DNA from: Dromaius novaehollandiae
Lineage: Eukaryota > Chordata > Aves > Casuariiformes > Dromaiidae
NCBI RefSeq assembly: GCF_036370855.1
Contig: NC_088098.1
Location: 38,815,981-38,879,980 of the forward strand
Length of the DNA stretch: 64,000 nucleotides
Reading direction: 5' to 3'
A model generated the notes under the pieces. That model saw nothing but the letters and a program-made list of their open reading frames with translations, had not been told where the DNA came from and ran no database searches. Within the stretch, counting starts at the first letter, position 1. The number at the start of each line of letters is the position of its first letter. A program made the position numbers and the translations under genes. Positions 48,001-62,638 of this stretch are shown one piece after another.

Positions 48001-51000
48001 TCGGCGGGTCACTGCACTTTGTACAAGTGCACACGGTGCTGCATCCACTTCTAATTCCTTGCGGTCTTTCAAATGGAAATGAGCATTACTCAAATTTTCT
48101 GAAGATGCCGTAAAACAATTCCCCCAAACCTAAAACACAGATGCTCAAGAGCACTTTGTGATGAATAAATGATGTGACAAAAAGAACAGGAGTAAGTCTG
48201 CAGATGCTTCCCTCCCTTTTTCACACACACAGGCAAACTCATTCACACAGCAGAGCTTTTCTTCGCCAGCTCCTTGTAACCTTTTATTTCTTGCCCTTCT
48301 CTAGTTTACATTCACATAAGATCCTCTCAGTTCTCGCTTCCACTTTGCTGTCCTTTACGGAAACACATTGCACAGTCTGACCCATCTTTGACATAATTTA
48401 TTTACCCTCTTTCTTTGGGGTGCTTAATCTTAGCAAATCATGTCTGGCCAATTGCTAAGTGCCCTTTTTTCCATCTGCAGAGCAACAAAAGAGTGGCAGA
48501 GCACTCGCTGGAGCCGTTCTCACAGCCCTCCGACGCATGCCTAATCCTATTGCCTTCACGCAAATGAAAACTGCAGGATCCGACCCTTCAGGGGCAGAAA
48601 ATGATTCTGCTGGCATTAACATTTATTCACTCTCGTTTGGCACCTCGGCTTGCACTGGGACAAGTAAGTGCTGAGAAGCAGGCAGGGCGCGGGAGCACTC
48701 GGGAGCGAGGGCGAAGGGGCAGACGGGGCTCGCCGTGGGGCGGCCTGTCCCTGCTCGCGTCCGGCAGCGCATGGGCAGAGCGAGCCAAAGACAGCGTGGA
48801 CATCTCCCCCCTGCCCCAGATTTCCTACTGAGATTGCAGACTCTTTGGGGTAGGAGTGGTCACTTGAACACAACCCCTGTTACGGTTAGTAACAAAGGGA
48901 GACATTCATTATACTGAAAATTAATTGCTGGACGCTCATCACCCTGGGAGATTCCTTATTAATGGCCTTTACGCGATTTTTTTTCAGCGATCCCTGTTAA
49001 GCTCAGTTATGCTCTTTTTCATTTGTAGAGCAAGAGGAGCTGAATGAACATGTCATCGACTCTCACTTTTGCATTCCTCCCTCTGTTTTCACCCTTTCTT
49101 TAATAATCTGAACCAATTTTAGATAAGCCTCTGATGGCACTGATGATACATTGCCTCCGAGAACTAGATAATCGTCGACGTGGGCACGTTGCTTGCCGCA
49201 CAGATCACTACCAGCAGGAGAACATTACTAGCATGGACAGCACTGACGGAAAGCTGAATACGTGTATGTAAACTGCCTCCAAACTTCCATTTTTAGCCCA
49301 TTTATTTTTAACCAGATTAAACTGACATGCTGCTGATGTATCCCACACCTTTTAGGCAGCACTGAATGAAGCTATCACATATAAAGGCACTGAATACTCA
49401 TTGAGGGAAACAGGATGCACTTTTAAAAATACTAGTGCCTTACAAAGAGAGCTCTTCCTACGTGCTCCGGTGTCACTTCTTCCATGCAGCCCAGAGCTAT
49501 GTTCTGCATAAGAACTGTGTTAGCAGCTTGTTTTGAAGATGCACGCGGAAAGAGCTTGCTCAAGCCTCCTAACTGCAAATTGTTATTAGGCCAGAGCAGA
49601 AAAATCATCCATATGTAAATGATACAATAATTTTGCTTATTGCGAAATTGCAGGTAGTTAGCAACAGCCTGGAGTAAAATATCTTATGTTTTGGGGTTTT
49701 TTCTTTTTGGTTTGGTTTACTACAAAAAGCCTGCCTACACTCAGGCATCCCTGAAAGGCTGTTGGCAAGGCTGTAGCCCCAAATCCAGCAAAGCAAAGTC
49801 CCCCAGAGACCGCAGATGTCCCTGGGAGAGCCGTCGTCCTGCAGGACCGACACAGGCCCGATGCAATGGCTGTGCTCAGCCAGCCCTGGAGAGGCCAGAG
49901 GAGAAGCAGCTACAAGACCTTAATGGTGTGCGTGTATGAGCCAGGCAAGTAAAGCTGCCCCTGGCCATAAGGGGCCTCTACCTCTGGTGAAGGACTGCAG
50001 AGGCAACGCTGATGAAGCAGTGACCGAAGCTGCCGAAAACGGCGGTGGAGGAGGTCCTGCCCCAGCCCTGGCAAGCAACGGGGCGAGAGCAAACACCCGG
50101 CCACGTCTCCTCCAGAAATGGAGTCCTCCAGCCACGCATACCCGCCCGGGTACAGGGAGGCACAGGCTACACGGAGAATCCAGCCCAAAGCTGTCCGTGA
50201 TTCCCGCGGGTATGGTCGGTACCGTGCTCGGCTGGAGCGGCTCCTGTTTCGCCTGCCACCGGCACATGTGGGCAGTTGTGAGCCCCTGGGCTCACGCGAA
50301 GCGAGACCCCACGCCAGGCGCTCTGACTTGCAGGCAGCTGATGCTTTAGACACATCCATCATAAATAAAAGCTCTCTATTTTATGGCTGACCCTCCTTAT
50401 TCTATGGCTGCGAATTGTAATTTGTGTCTTTTTATGTGATTTTATTGCTTTCCCATCCCTGATGTTTTGCATGCTGCCATGGGCTCACCCTTGCTGCTGT
50501 TGCACTTGGAGCCTGATCGTGAAGCGAGTGGACAGCACGTGCGCCCCATGCTTTTGCCACAGGAACGCCACATGAAAGCAGGTCATTTTTGTTTCTGTTT
50601 CATTATCCCTTCCTATTTGTAGATGCTGCTTGTGCCAGAACTAGGGAAGGGCTCAGGCACCATGGATTCACATCCCAGCTTTGCCAAGTGTTTCCCATAT
50701 TCGCTGCAGGAAGTATTTAAACTCCTAATCTGTGAAGAGGAGGGGAAAAAAATAAAGCAGACTTTGCTGTCCCTTACGATCTGTCTGGCCAGCCTCCTCA
50801 GGAGGACTCGTCTCCTTGGGCCAAGAGCTGCTGCTTTGGAAGGGTTTGTGCATCTGTGCCCTGAACTCGGTGGGATGCTTCTCTCCGCATGGGACCACGT
50901 AAGACCCAATTGATTGAGGCTGGTCGGAGACAACGGTGGGGAGGCAGAGCGATGCTCTCTGGGCCTTGCCCCTCTTCGCATTTTCACGCAGTCTGTGTTT

Positions 51001-54000
51001 CCGGCCCTTGCACGTTAGCAACACCGCGCAAAAATAGCGCTTGCGTGGAGTCGCAGCTTGTGCAAGCTGTCAGCAAGTCACTGACGGCGTCTGAGCCTAA
51101 ATTAGGATAATTTACACCAGCGAAAACTTCGTCTTGCTGTGGCAAATCATGCAAAAGCCGCCATCTACCCCAAGCACGGAGGGAGCTGTGTCGCCTGCCA
51201 TGGTGGCTGGCAGCAGAGGACAGCTCCATTTTTTTCTTTTAATTTGTGCTATTCAGATAGAGACTGCAGCAGTTGTTACGCGGTCTTTACTCAGGATATC
51301 TTTTCTGAACGTCACATTAGCTGTCGGTCCTGCTTTTGTGTCAGGTTGCCAGTCCGCCGTATGAGATTTCTGGTTAGTGGTTGTTTGCTCTTTCATGACA
51401 AAACACATTGGAAAATAAGTATTTAATCTTCTTGAGGTTCGTATGATCCAAACATGACCGAGCCCATTTTATATGCGTATTTTCAGAGAATATCCACAAT
51501 CTTCTGCAAGGCTGATGAAAAGAGTGTTCTGGCAGTCATCAAGCTATGCAAAACAAAACTTTAATTATTCTGTTTTGGGTATTTCTTTGGAAAGATGACA
51601 CAGATGACTGGTGCACTTCATTCAAATGTCCTTGAGAATATTTTTTTGCATCACTTTCATGCCAGGAAAGCGCTGAAAGTGCTGCTGGAAGGATTCCAGC
51701 ATCCAACCTGTTTTGTCTGAGAACAGTAGCTTTCCAGCAAACATATGAGAATGCAGCAAAAGACTCTATTTTTATTTTAATGTTCGTGTATAAATCCTGG
51801 CCAGAAAGCAAACACACACACAAGCACTCAGACACACTAGCGAGCTCCGTCAGGGCTTTGGCCAGCTAGCAGACATGAATCCATTTCCAGGTGCAAAAAG
51901 GCTGAATATTTTTGAATGAATATTGGAATTTAGATACTCATTGTTCTCAAATATTATTTGATTATTTGAATTTAAAATGAATATTTTTGCCAAGCTTCCA
52001 AAACAAAACAAAACAAAAAAATTAGCCACTTCAAAAGATGGTCAAACAGCAGGAACAAAGTCTGGGGAATGATATCTCCTGCTCTTTCCCATGGAAAACC
52101 CGTCAACTCCTGGCGGTGCTGGGGTGGGTGGTGGGGTGCCGGCATGGCCCAGGTGAGCAGCTGATGGCCAAAGCCTGCGCGAGGGCCAGAGCAAGGTGTG
52201 GGAAAAGCTTTCGGTTCAGGTGATGGAGGGTTTTTTTTCCCCCCATATAACTCTGTGGGGACTCGCAAACGTGCCCTGCGCATCGCAGGGTTGGGCTGCT
52301 TCAGCCCCTTCGCTGTCTGCCTGTGGCTGCCTTCTCCCCACGCGCCTTCCCCCTCCTCTGCTATTTCAGATTTCTTTTTTTCGTCATTTCTGAACCTCGC
52401 TCAAGCAAGAGCAATGTAACAAACTTCTTTGTCTAGAAAATTATTTTAATTAACAGTCATTTATTTAATAGCCCTCATTTGAACAATGAGAAAGATTACT
52501 GTCGCATATTGAAAATACATTCAAGTGACAAATACTCTTCTTTCAGGAGACAACATTCAACTCTTCAACCCTGCATCCCGCAGACCCCAAACAGCAGCAG
52601 AAATGCAGCTTCGGGTGCAGCTTGGTGGTCAGACACGGGATGGCCCAGAAAACCCAAACCATACAGCCCGTGGTTTTGTTGCGAGAACGGTTTTCTTCTG
52701 ATGAACTTTTATCCCTGTCTTTTTCACAGAACATCTGGGTGGAAGACGGGATTAACAAATAAAATAAAATAGTGGGAAGTGAGTGACTGAAGCTGCGGGA
52801 CGGGCGAGAAGGGAGGGCGAAGGGAGGCCGACGGCTTCCACCAGAGCTGCGGGGGCAGGAAGCGTACCCCCGAAAGCGTGTCCGCCTTGCCCGGCTCTCT
52901 CTGCTGCTCTTCCTTTGCAAGGATGCAGGAAACCTGGGCAGCTTGAGGAAAGCGTTGGCAAGCTCCGGCATCGGAGCCTTCTGCTTCTGCCGTGACATTT
53001 TGTTATGCCCGGTCACAGCCCCTGGTGCCACCTGGCCTCCGCTCCGAATTACAAAGCCTTCTGACTCATGGAGAAGCCTCCTAAAATCCTCACGTCTTGT
53101 ATGAAAATGGAAACTCCAGCTTTCAAAGATTGGCACCCTTTGCACAGGTCTCCGAGTGCACCTCGTGCTTTCCAGGCTACAGAGAGACTCCGTGCCCCAG
53201 TCAGTGCTTCAACGCTAAGACAAGAGTCATTCCTCCTCCTCCTCCCTTCAGAGACAAGCAGCTAAATCACACCAGGGCTCAGCAGCAGGTAGTCGCATCC
53301 TGCGTGACAGCTAGTGCTGAAAGTGCGCTCTTCCATCAACCAAAATGAAAAAGCTACTCAGAATAATTCTGCTGCAGTTTCTGAATGATTTTGGTTTTGC
53401 AGAAACCTCAGAAGACGGGAAACACGGTAAAAGAGTTGTCATGCTCCTTGCTCTTGTGTCATGGTGGCTACTGTCTCCACTAAGGGCTCTTCTCTGAGCT
53501 CCCTTCCCTTGCACCTACCTGTCTGGGGTTATCGTAGAGCTGCCAGAGGACGCCGACTTCAACACAGCTACTTCTGTGAGTCCCATTTTCACATCTACAT
53601 ATGAGCTGTTTCCATCCACCCGTTGTTGCTTGTAGCTGTTTTCAGTCTCAGGGCTCTAATTTAGCATTTCATTGAAGTTATGTAAATGGCGGCTCCCTGA
53701 ATAGTCTGAGCGGTGGAAACCCATTTCCATATGTTTTTTAATACATTATATCTGCCTCACTCTCACATGTACCAAACCACAGGGAATGGGAGGAAAGTGC
53801 AGGGTTCTGTTAGGCAAAAGGCGGCAGAGCTTGCTCTTCTGTTTTGGGGGTTTGTTGTTGCTGCTGGGTTTTTTACCCTGAAAGTGAAAAGCCAGCATAA
53901 GCAATCCTGGAAGAAATGTGCACTGAGGACAAGGACAAGCTCTGCCAGGAACCGCGAGCAGCCTTGGCAAGCTCACCCTGCAATAAAACCGAAGGGCCTG

Positions 54001-56235
54001 GAAGCTGCCGTGCTTTTGCCTTGAGGGTGCTCATGCTTGTGGGCTGCCTTGGGAGAAGGCTCCTGAACGAAGCGGGAGTCCCCGTTTCTCAGCCGGAGAC
54101 CCGCCGGAGACCCCAGGCATTTCTCAACCTCGACCTTCCCAGCTGCCGTTCATTTGGGCTAGGGTGACGTTACTGCCAGCCCGTCCCCACAGCCAAGCTG
54201 AATCTTTGCTCGTTTTCCCAGGGCACTCAGTCAGTACCATGTGAGAAGAGCTCTGGGAGACCGTGGGTTTAAGGTGCATTAACGTCCACAAGAACACAGG
54301 GAATTACTTAAATAAATAAAAACCCTTAAGTGATTCTTTTTTTTTCCTTTTCCAGGCCAGCAAACACTGCTGTGGAAGGCAGCCTGGGTGAAGCCTGTTT
54401 AAGCTTGCCGGACTGCCGCTTGTTGATGGTGGTGGCACACTCGTCCTACAGCTGGAGGCCCCTAATGACAGCTCCTGGTAATTAATCACCAGGGTACGCA
54501 CAGCAGTTTGATAGGAATGCGTTAGGTGGGCTTAGGCCGTGTTTGCAGTTGGAAACCCCCAGCTGCAGGCTGATTTTTCTGAAGACGGCCAGCCCAACTT
54601 CTTTAGAGTGAACCTTTAAATTGCCAGGTGAATTACCCCCATCAGGGTTTCAGGACTGTACGTTTTGCATTTCACCTAGTTTTCAGAGGGGACACTCGCT
54701 CTTGAGTCTCGCCTCCCAGCTGAGCCTGTGGCACTCGCCTGCTGCTCCGTCCTCTGCCTTGCTGGTCTAGCTGTGTGAGGAGGATTTTCTGCAATGGAGG
54801 CAGGAGGGGAAGGTGTGAGCCCTGGGGCAATGCAGGAGCTGTAGCAGATGTCTCTGCAAGCCCCGGCTGATCCATGGGCTCTTCTTCCGCAGCCCTGATG
54901 GCTGCAAAGCCCTGGCTAAAGACAGGCACGTCTTCCACCATTTGAAAGCAGGCAAACAGCCTCCGGGTGAGTATATTCGCTCTGGACTTCATCTTGTGGA
55001 AAGGACTTTCACTTCTGCAGGAGCTGAATTAGTGCCAAAGAAAGCCCCTATCTCTGGCCTTGAATCTCAGCTCTGCTGCCACAGCCCAAGGGAGCCCCCC
55101 GGGGCACAGTGTGGGGTGGTGAAAGGAGGGGAGAGGGGGAAGACCCAATGCTTGGCTGAAATCTCAGCCACCACATCGGCACTTGTGCATTTTTTTCCAC
55201 TTTCTAAAGTGAAACAAGCAGCTAACGAAACCTTGAGCCTATCCTGATATTGCCTAGGGATGTTTCTGGACTAGCATTAGGGTCCGAGGGTTTTTGTTGT
55301 TGTTTTGCTGCTTTTGCTTGTGTCACACTGGACCTAGGGACAAACCAAATATCACTGACTCATCTTCTTGGGAGCAGGAGGTTTGGCAGGGATCACTGTG
55401 TGTCGGGAGAAATGGCTTAGCCTGATCTCCTCTCCCTGAGGCAAGCAGTGTCTTTGATTAATGGAAGCAATATCTGCATAGTTGGCATATGCCAGAAAAT
55501 CTATACTGCAAGAGCTGGAATGACTCTTCTCCCAAGATCGTGAGAGCAGCATTAAACCACAGGCACTTGGGCAGCCAGTCAGGAGATCTGGCTGCCTCGG
55601 TGACGCTCAGCACATGCTGCACCTCAGATCCGGCCAGAAGATGTTCTGCAAGAGCCGGTCCTCTGGATATGCGTGATTTTAGGAGCCAAAGTCTGGGCTC
55701 AGCTTCAGCAGGGCAGCACAAGAATTACCTCAGGTGACCCACAGACAGGTGAATCCCCCTTAGAGAGCGTAACAGCCCGTCTCTGCACCCACTGCCGCTG
55801 CCCCTGCTGCTGGCAGTGTTATATGGTGCCCAGGGCCAGGTCTCAAGCCCCTCTAGCCCCACAAAGCAGGCTGAGAGCCACCCTGACGACACTGCTGGGA
55901 CTCCCCTGAAGATGGGCTGATACAAAAGATCCTCACTCCTGCTGCAAGACTGAAAGACATAACCCGTCTGGCATGGCATTCCCCTTTTCAAACTCTGGAG
56001 CTAACTCACTCCTGGTGTTTGTTTTCTGTCTGAAACAAGTCGTAAGCCTTGCATAGGTCTCCATGGTGCTTCTGTGACCCGTACTGAAATGTTTTCTCTG
56101 GTGATCGTCCATGTTTGCATCCCCACCTCTGCCCCCAGGTACTAGTCTTCTCCCAGATCCTGTCCCGGTGCAGAAGGGATAGCTGTTCATCAGGACTGAG
56201 GATATCAAGCTGCATGGCCAGATCAGACTGCTGTT
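48001..56235. other. Non-coding stretch
   Basis: No gene recognised. A minus-strand frame of 200 codons (52543-53145) is the longest outside CR1 and the CpG island, but shows no domain. AT-rich ATTA-dense blocks occur at about 48900-49060 and 51890-51990. Confidence 0.4.
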
Positions 56236-56284
56236 ATAAATATACACATATACATACACACATATATACATACATACTTATACC
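56236..56284 (+). repeat. TACA/TATA microsatellite
   Basis: Mixed ATACAC, ATATAC and ATACAT units over about 49 bp. Confidence 0.85.
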
Positions 56285-58105
56285 TGCATGTGGATATGCA
56301 CACACCCCAGAACCCTTCTTGTGTGAGGACCACAGCGGGTGCTCTGGTGCTGCTAAGATGCAAAGAGCCACGGGGCTGGGGAGCAGTGCTATGAGAGAAA
56401 ACCATTCCCGGGGCAGCAGTTAACTCAGAAACAGTGGCAGGGCTCCCACTGGGGAGCCTCGTACAAACAAGTTCATAACACTGCAAGGCTGCTCTGCAAA
56501 AGTCCATGCTGCTAGGTGCAGTGTCCCCATGGACAAAAAATGACACGTCCATTGTGTCCAGTGCTAAAAGTGCGTAAGTATTTTGGCTGATTTAGCAGTG
56601 CCCAGTCAAACTGTGATTGCATACCCACATCTGAACTGCCTCAAACCTGCTGAGGTGTCCCTGGATGACAGCGTTGCTCACGAACTGGCAGATGCAGCCA
56701 GCTGGCTGCCCGCTGAAGCGTAGTGTGTCCTCCCCCACTGCCAGGTCCTCTGCACCATCAGGCAGTTGATTCTCCAGCAAGTTGAGATGACACATCAGTA
56801 AAAGCAGTTGCCCCATCACTGATCTCCTTTGCCTTCTGGAAGGTACCTGTGAGCTGAAGAAAGCGTTGGGTTGCTGCCTGCGTTCAGCCATGCAGGGTGG
56901 ACAGACACCCCTAGAGCCCTGCTCCAGGCACCCGCACAGGCAGGACCAGCCCTGCCTGGACACAAAATGCAGCCCAGACACAACAACAGCTAAGTGCTGG
57001 GGGAAGCAAATGAAGCGGGAACACGGGTGAGTCAGGCATCCCAGAGCTGCGCAATAATTTCCACCTAAGCATCAATGGTTGTGCCATCACTATGGCCCTA
57101 ATGAGCACAAAGGAGAGTAAATTTGCATAATACATTGAAGCTAATCCCCAAATCCACATTTTGATGAATTCACACACCTGTAGTTTCTTTAGGAGTTGTG
57201 TTAGGGAAGGGATGCTTTCATTACTTGCAAAAGGGCACACACATTACAACTGTGATGAAGGAACAATTTATTATACATTTATAACTATGATCAAAGTATA
57301 GAGGAACAAGAGGGTTTGCTGTAAGAGGCTGCAATATGAGGCATTCCCTTTGCAGTTGTCTTTTCGTGGTTCAAAGCACAGTATTTATTCAAATCCTGCT
57401 GGAGCAGCTTTCCCAACATGTGAAGCCAGCCCTTCTCTGGAGGCCCAGATCCGAGAGGTGCAGAGAAGCGGAGGGAGGCCTCCATCAACAACTATTTCTT
57501 TTCGTCATTCACTTTACTCAAGACTCTAGGGCGCATCTGTTGTTTTGTATATTGGATATGCTGAGAATGGAAATGACCCAGGAAAAGAAACCAGTTACCC
57601 GGCTGCCTGGCCACAGAACCCTCCCTTAGCTCCCCTTGTCTGGAAAGCAGGGAGGAGACAGTGTGTGGAGGGGGAGCAGAAGGGGGACGAGAGGGCTTGC
57701 CGTTCAAAACCGACACTGAATAAGACCCCAGTGTGTTGTGATCCCTTGAGGGAGAAACATCAGGAGGACATACAAGAGGGCTTCCTAAATAACATTACTT
57801 CATTCGAGCTCTTTGGCTCACTACGGGTTCAGTAGTGCCTTCAGAAACGGGTAGGCTGGCAGAGGAGACGAGCACCGGGGAGCGCCGCTTATCGCTGTCG
57901 CAGGGCTGAGGCAGGTTCTCCCGCAGGCTTTCACGCTGTCGGAAAAGCTGTGCCATCCAGCGTTTTCCTGCTGCTCCGTAATCACTCGCAGCTGAGACTG
58001 CTTCAAAGTGCAGATCCGCATGCTTTCAGCCTGCTTGCTAGGGACCGCTATCTACAGCACACCTTCACCATATGAAAATAGGCTGTGGGAACCAGCAGGG
58101 CACTG

Positions 58106-58112
<7 letters not shown>
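56285..58112. other. Non-coding stretch
   Basis: No gene or named repeat recognised. Confidence 0.45.

Positions 58113-58146
<34 letters not shown>
58113..58146. repeat. (TA)n microsatellite
   Basis: About 34 bp of alternating TA, interrupted by one TG near the right end. Confidence 0.9.
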
Positions 58147-58147
<1 letters not shown>

Positions 58148-58323
58148 CTTTTTGTACATGCCTTGGGCTAGACAGTGACTTGGACTGTGGAGCCGTACAG
58201 GGAGAGGATGGCAGTTGCCACGTGTTTCTGAGCCTCCAGGCGGCTCCTAGGTGATGGAAACATGTACCTTCCTCCTCAGCCCTGAGACAGGAGAGACTCG
58301 TGGGGAAAGGCTCAGCCCAGAGC

Positions 58324-58362
58324 TGAACTTTTTAGGCAGGTGAAGGTGAACTTTTTAGGCAG
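58324..58362 (+). repeat. 15-bp direct repeat pair
   Basis: GAACTTTTTAGGCAG occurs twice (58324-58338 and 58348-58362), separated by 9 bp. Confidence 0.85.
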
Positions 58363-61300
58363 CCTCTAATGCAGCTAAGCTGTGTGCGGGGGTGTTGTTG
58401 TGCCCCTTCTCATGAAGGCAGAAGACAAATTTTCACTGCTGTGGGGTATGAGGGGATACTCAATCAGTATCCTGATTCAGTAAAATCCTCTCCCATCCCA
58501 GGAGCTAATCACGGACCTGTGGAGGTCACACGCAAACCTGCACTCAGGGCTGGGTCTTGAGGCACCATCCAGCCCGAGTGCTTTACTGTCAAGGCAGCAT
58601 CTGGCGAACGCTGAAGAAAGTATTACCTGAGGAGTTCTGTTACGTTCTGCTGTAATTTTTTTGTGTGTCTTAGAGAAACTACATTTGTTTCCCAATAAAC
58701 ATGCTCTGAGTACCTTACGAGAGGCTCTTGCAAGCCGTACTTCACTCCTCGCTCGGCTTTGCTCTGCTGCTGTGAGCCCACTCCCAGCACCGGCTCCTGG
58801 CTCTCTCCTTGCCCACATCTGCAAAGTTCATCGCGTGCTTCCCATTAGGGCTGACAAGCTGAAGAGGAAACAGCATTACGTAACGCATTTTCATACCGAT
58901 TGGATGCTAAGGGCGCACAGGGACGTACTAAAGAGCTGCCACTGAAGAGGTATGTAGGTGCAGGAAACAGGCATCAGCCAGACCTTTATGGATAGAAGAA
59001 AACATTTCAGTTAAGGAAGCCTATGTGTCTTCCCTTCCCCTCCCCTCCCCAAAGACATGCCTCTACTTTTTCTTAAACCATTTCCCCCTGTACTGGGAAA
59101 TCACATATTTAGTTGGAGCACTACCAAGCTTTCAAGGCCAGTCAGACACAAACATCATCTGTCAGTCACAGGGCTGCATGGCTTTGCTGGAACGCGCGGC
59201 TGAGAGACGGCGCGATGTTTAGGCTGTGCTCGTCCCTCCCGAACTCAGGAGAGGCGGCACGTGGTCCTGTTTGCTCGTGCTCGCCCTGCCACCCCGGGGA
59301 ACTGCAGCAGCGATTCCGGTAATGCAGCACTGACATCACCTTCCTGGCAGGCTCGCAAAATCGATGGCTGCGTTGTGTCACGCTCCGACTCAGGGGGCCA
59401 AACCACGTCCTCCCGTTAACTCTTCTGGTCTCGGCAAGGCTGAACCAGGCATGCACACATCCCATTAGCTCTGCATTTCTTCCCTCCCGTCAACTTCAGT
59501 GGAAACGAGAGTCTGCTGGGGGGAAGCAAGTGGTATTTCAGACAAAGGAATTTTGCACAGAAAGGCATAACCGAGTCTCAGCTAAAGGCTCTCTCTCAGG
59601 TAAATTATGGTAGGGCAGCTGTGACAGCACGAAGCTCAGCATTAATTACCTCGGCTGCCGCAGCGGAGGTACCTGAGCCCAGTAGTGCAAGGTTAGCTCA
59701 GGGATACATGCCACTCGCTGCAGCCGCACTGCAACCCCACCTTGCAGAGCACGCGGACGAATGAACGCTGTAACAGGAAACCTCGGTTCAGCTGAGTCAT
59801 CGGGATTCAGGGAAAGTGAAAAGTTATCAGTCAGGGGACGTGCTTCAGAGAGAGAGATGCTGGATGCTTATTTAACCAGTTGATGCTGGAAGGGAATTGG
59901 GCACTGGGTTTAAGTTGCTCATTTGGATTTATATTTTCTGTAGGTCGGTAGCCATGGACCGGGCAGGTCAGACTGCTGGAGACGCCGAAGCCTTTCTGAC
60001 TGGCAGCAAGCTGCAGCTCACCCTCCTGCTCAGACAGGCCGGGCACCCCGGGGCAGGCCAGGAGCCTCAAGAGACTCCAGAAGGGAGCTGCACTGACCTC
60101 ACATCGTGTGTTTGAGGAGAAAGCCCCACTGCTCCACAGGTGTGATGTGCTTTAATACTATTGCTAGAGTTTTATTAAAACCAAAATTGAGGAATACAAC
60201 TTGTTGGCAGGTTGGCTGTGGTTGACTAGTTTTACCACATCTAAGGGTTATGTGGTAGAAGCAGAAGAGATGGAGGAAAGGATCTGGGGAGAGTTGGGTC
60301 CTGCGCACTCATAGCTGGAGCAGCTCTCCTCACTGACACCATTTCTGTGTTGCTTCTGAAAATATATTCCTTTGGTTCAGCTATCCTACAGCTTTCTTCT
60401 GGATTCAGTTTCACAGGATGAAAAAACCATTACAGTGGGCGAGTTCACAGAGCATAACATCTGCTTGTCATCCCAGGGACAAGTGAGGCAAGGAAAAAGC
60501 GAGAAAAAAAAGAGCCATAAGTGCAGAAGGCGGGGATGACCCATAAGCAGCCCAGATGAAAAAAAAGAAGGAAGCCACCCTGTCTAGCACTCCTCGTCAG
60601 AACCTCTTTCGCAGATGACCTGTCACCAATCCGATGCCAATTACTCATGCAGAAGTTAGCTAAGTAACATAAAGTCAGCTTCCTGAACATAGTTTTTCCA
60701 GAGTTTGCCTTACTGCTCAGCTTTCCATGATTCTTCTGTATTTTCCTCTCTTACTTCACTTGAGAAACTGTAAGACCTCAGTCTTTGTAACTGCCGAGTC
60801 TGCTGTCTGCACACCAATAATCTACCTGAAGTTTGCAGGAAAGAAATGCCCACTTTTCAGGGAAATTTTTGGTTTTCTCAACTGTTTTCTCAGAGCAGTT
60901 TTCTCAGCTGAAAATAGCTAGTAGGATTCACTTATTTCACTTTTCTTTTTCGTTGCTTTCTAATTACTCAATATGCACATCTTTGTTCATCCTATAACAT
61001 TTCTTCAAGGAAGGGAGAAAAAGTGTGACAGTGATTCATTCGTGCAGAGCAAATTTTGTTTGGAACCTTCAGTTATCTGTTGGGAAAAGAATTAAATAAA
61101 AACCAAAAAGGGAAAAAATCAAAATGAGGAATAAAAATCCTCCAAAGACTTTCTCCTCCCTCAGAATAAGGTGGTTGACTTTCATTTTATTACTGTGCTC
61201 TAATGACTTCTGCAGATTTATGCTAGTGTAAGAAAGATATTAATTAACCCCAAAGATTTATTTTTCTCTGGAAGAATTCAATGTTTGGCTTTATTCCAAA

Positions 61301-62603
61301 AATGATAGGGCACTTCTGTGTGATAATCAAAAAGAGGCTGTATTCATCCCATCTACAGGCACTTAACAGAGAGCTAAGAAGAATTTATAACCTGCCCATG
61401 TTGCAGTGGTAAGAGAGGGACCCTTCAAGGGGTGACTGGGCTCACAGGAGAGCAAAGTCACCCTTCAGAAGCGTCTCTCTTCCCAGTAGCTGCTGGGAGG
61501 GCCATGGGCAACTGAGACTTTTGCATCAAAGCCTTCGTTAAATGCTTGAAGTGGCAGCGCTTAGCAGAAGTCAGGGTGTCCCCAAAACAATGGTCAAATG
61601 GTCAGAGAAGGCTTGTGTAAAGGTGGGGGCATCGTGGGTGGGGAGAATACGATCCTTCTAAATAAGAGCTTGTGGAAAGGTGGCAGCAGACCAGTCAGTC
61701 CAGAGGCACAGAGCGGGGAGGACAGGTGCAATACTGGCTGAGCACTCGCATTTGCTCAACAAACACAAAGCGGATATTACCGTGGAACAACCTGCACCTC
61801 AAAGGAGCACCTGCTACAGGCAAGCCTGATGTTATAGTGACAGAAAATTTTTGTTACTGGATTGCTTGGTCTTGGTTTATAGTGTTCGTGGTCCATAGCA
61901 GCAGGATTAGGTGGGAATGGCCCAGGCCATAAGCACAAATGCAGCTTTACTCATGCGTGTAGTCACTGACTGCAGCTCCAGGACCTGGAGGATCAGCGCT
62001 CACACCTACACACCCAGACTGAATCAGAACGACCTCCACTGACAACGGCACAACCTCCTATAGTACTGTGGCAGCATTTCTAGTTAGCAAAAACCCTATC
62101 AGTTTTTCCTCAGCATCATAATCATTTCAAGGTACAAGCAAAGAGCTGGGTGAACAGCACTAATTGGCACTTGCCCACAGTGCACATCTCCCTTTCCCAA
62201 AGAGCCCAGAGGGACTTCATTTTCATGTCACAAACTCATTCAGATGGTATTCCTCCCAAACACCACAAGGACACAGCAGCATGTGTGATATTTTTGTTCA
62301 TTCCCCACTCCCCCAACTAAAAGGTGGTAAAACATGCGAGTGCCGTGAGTGCCTATCCCTGCAGTTGAATAATGTCAGGTGCAACCTGCCATAAGTTCAT
62401 GCCTACCATTAGCAGCTAGTGCCCAGGCTTTGAGGGCACAATATACAGTAACCCCTGACAAGGGCCTTGCTCAGAACCAGGGAGCATCACTCAGCCTGAA
62501 GCTGCCCACAAAGAGCTGCAGATCACAGCTCCAGGGTGTCGAATGGCAGGGGAGCAAGGGGACAGATGAAATTCAACACTGTAAGCACAGTGCTATTACA
62601 CGT

Positions 62604-62604
<1 letters not shown>
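58363..62604. other. Non-coding stretch
   Basis: No gene recognised. A pyrimidine-rich CCCTTCCCCTCCCC tract lies at about 59030-59050. Otherwise ordinary mixed-composition DNA. Confidence 0.45.

Positions 62605-62636
<32 letters not shown>
62605..62636 (+). repeat. (CA)16 microsatellite
   Basis: Sixteen perfect CA units. Confidence 0.95.
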
Positions 62637-62638
<2 letters not shown>

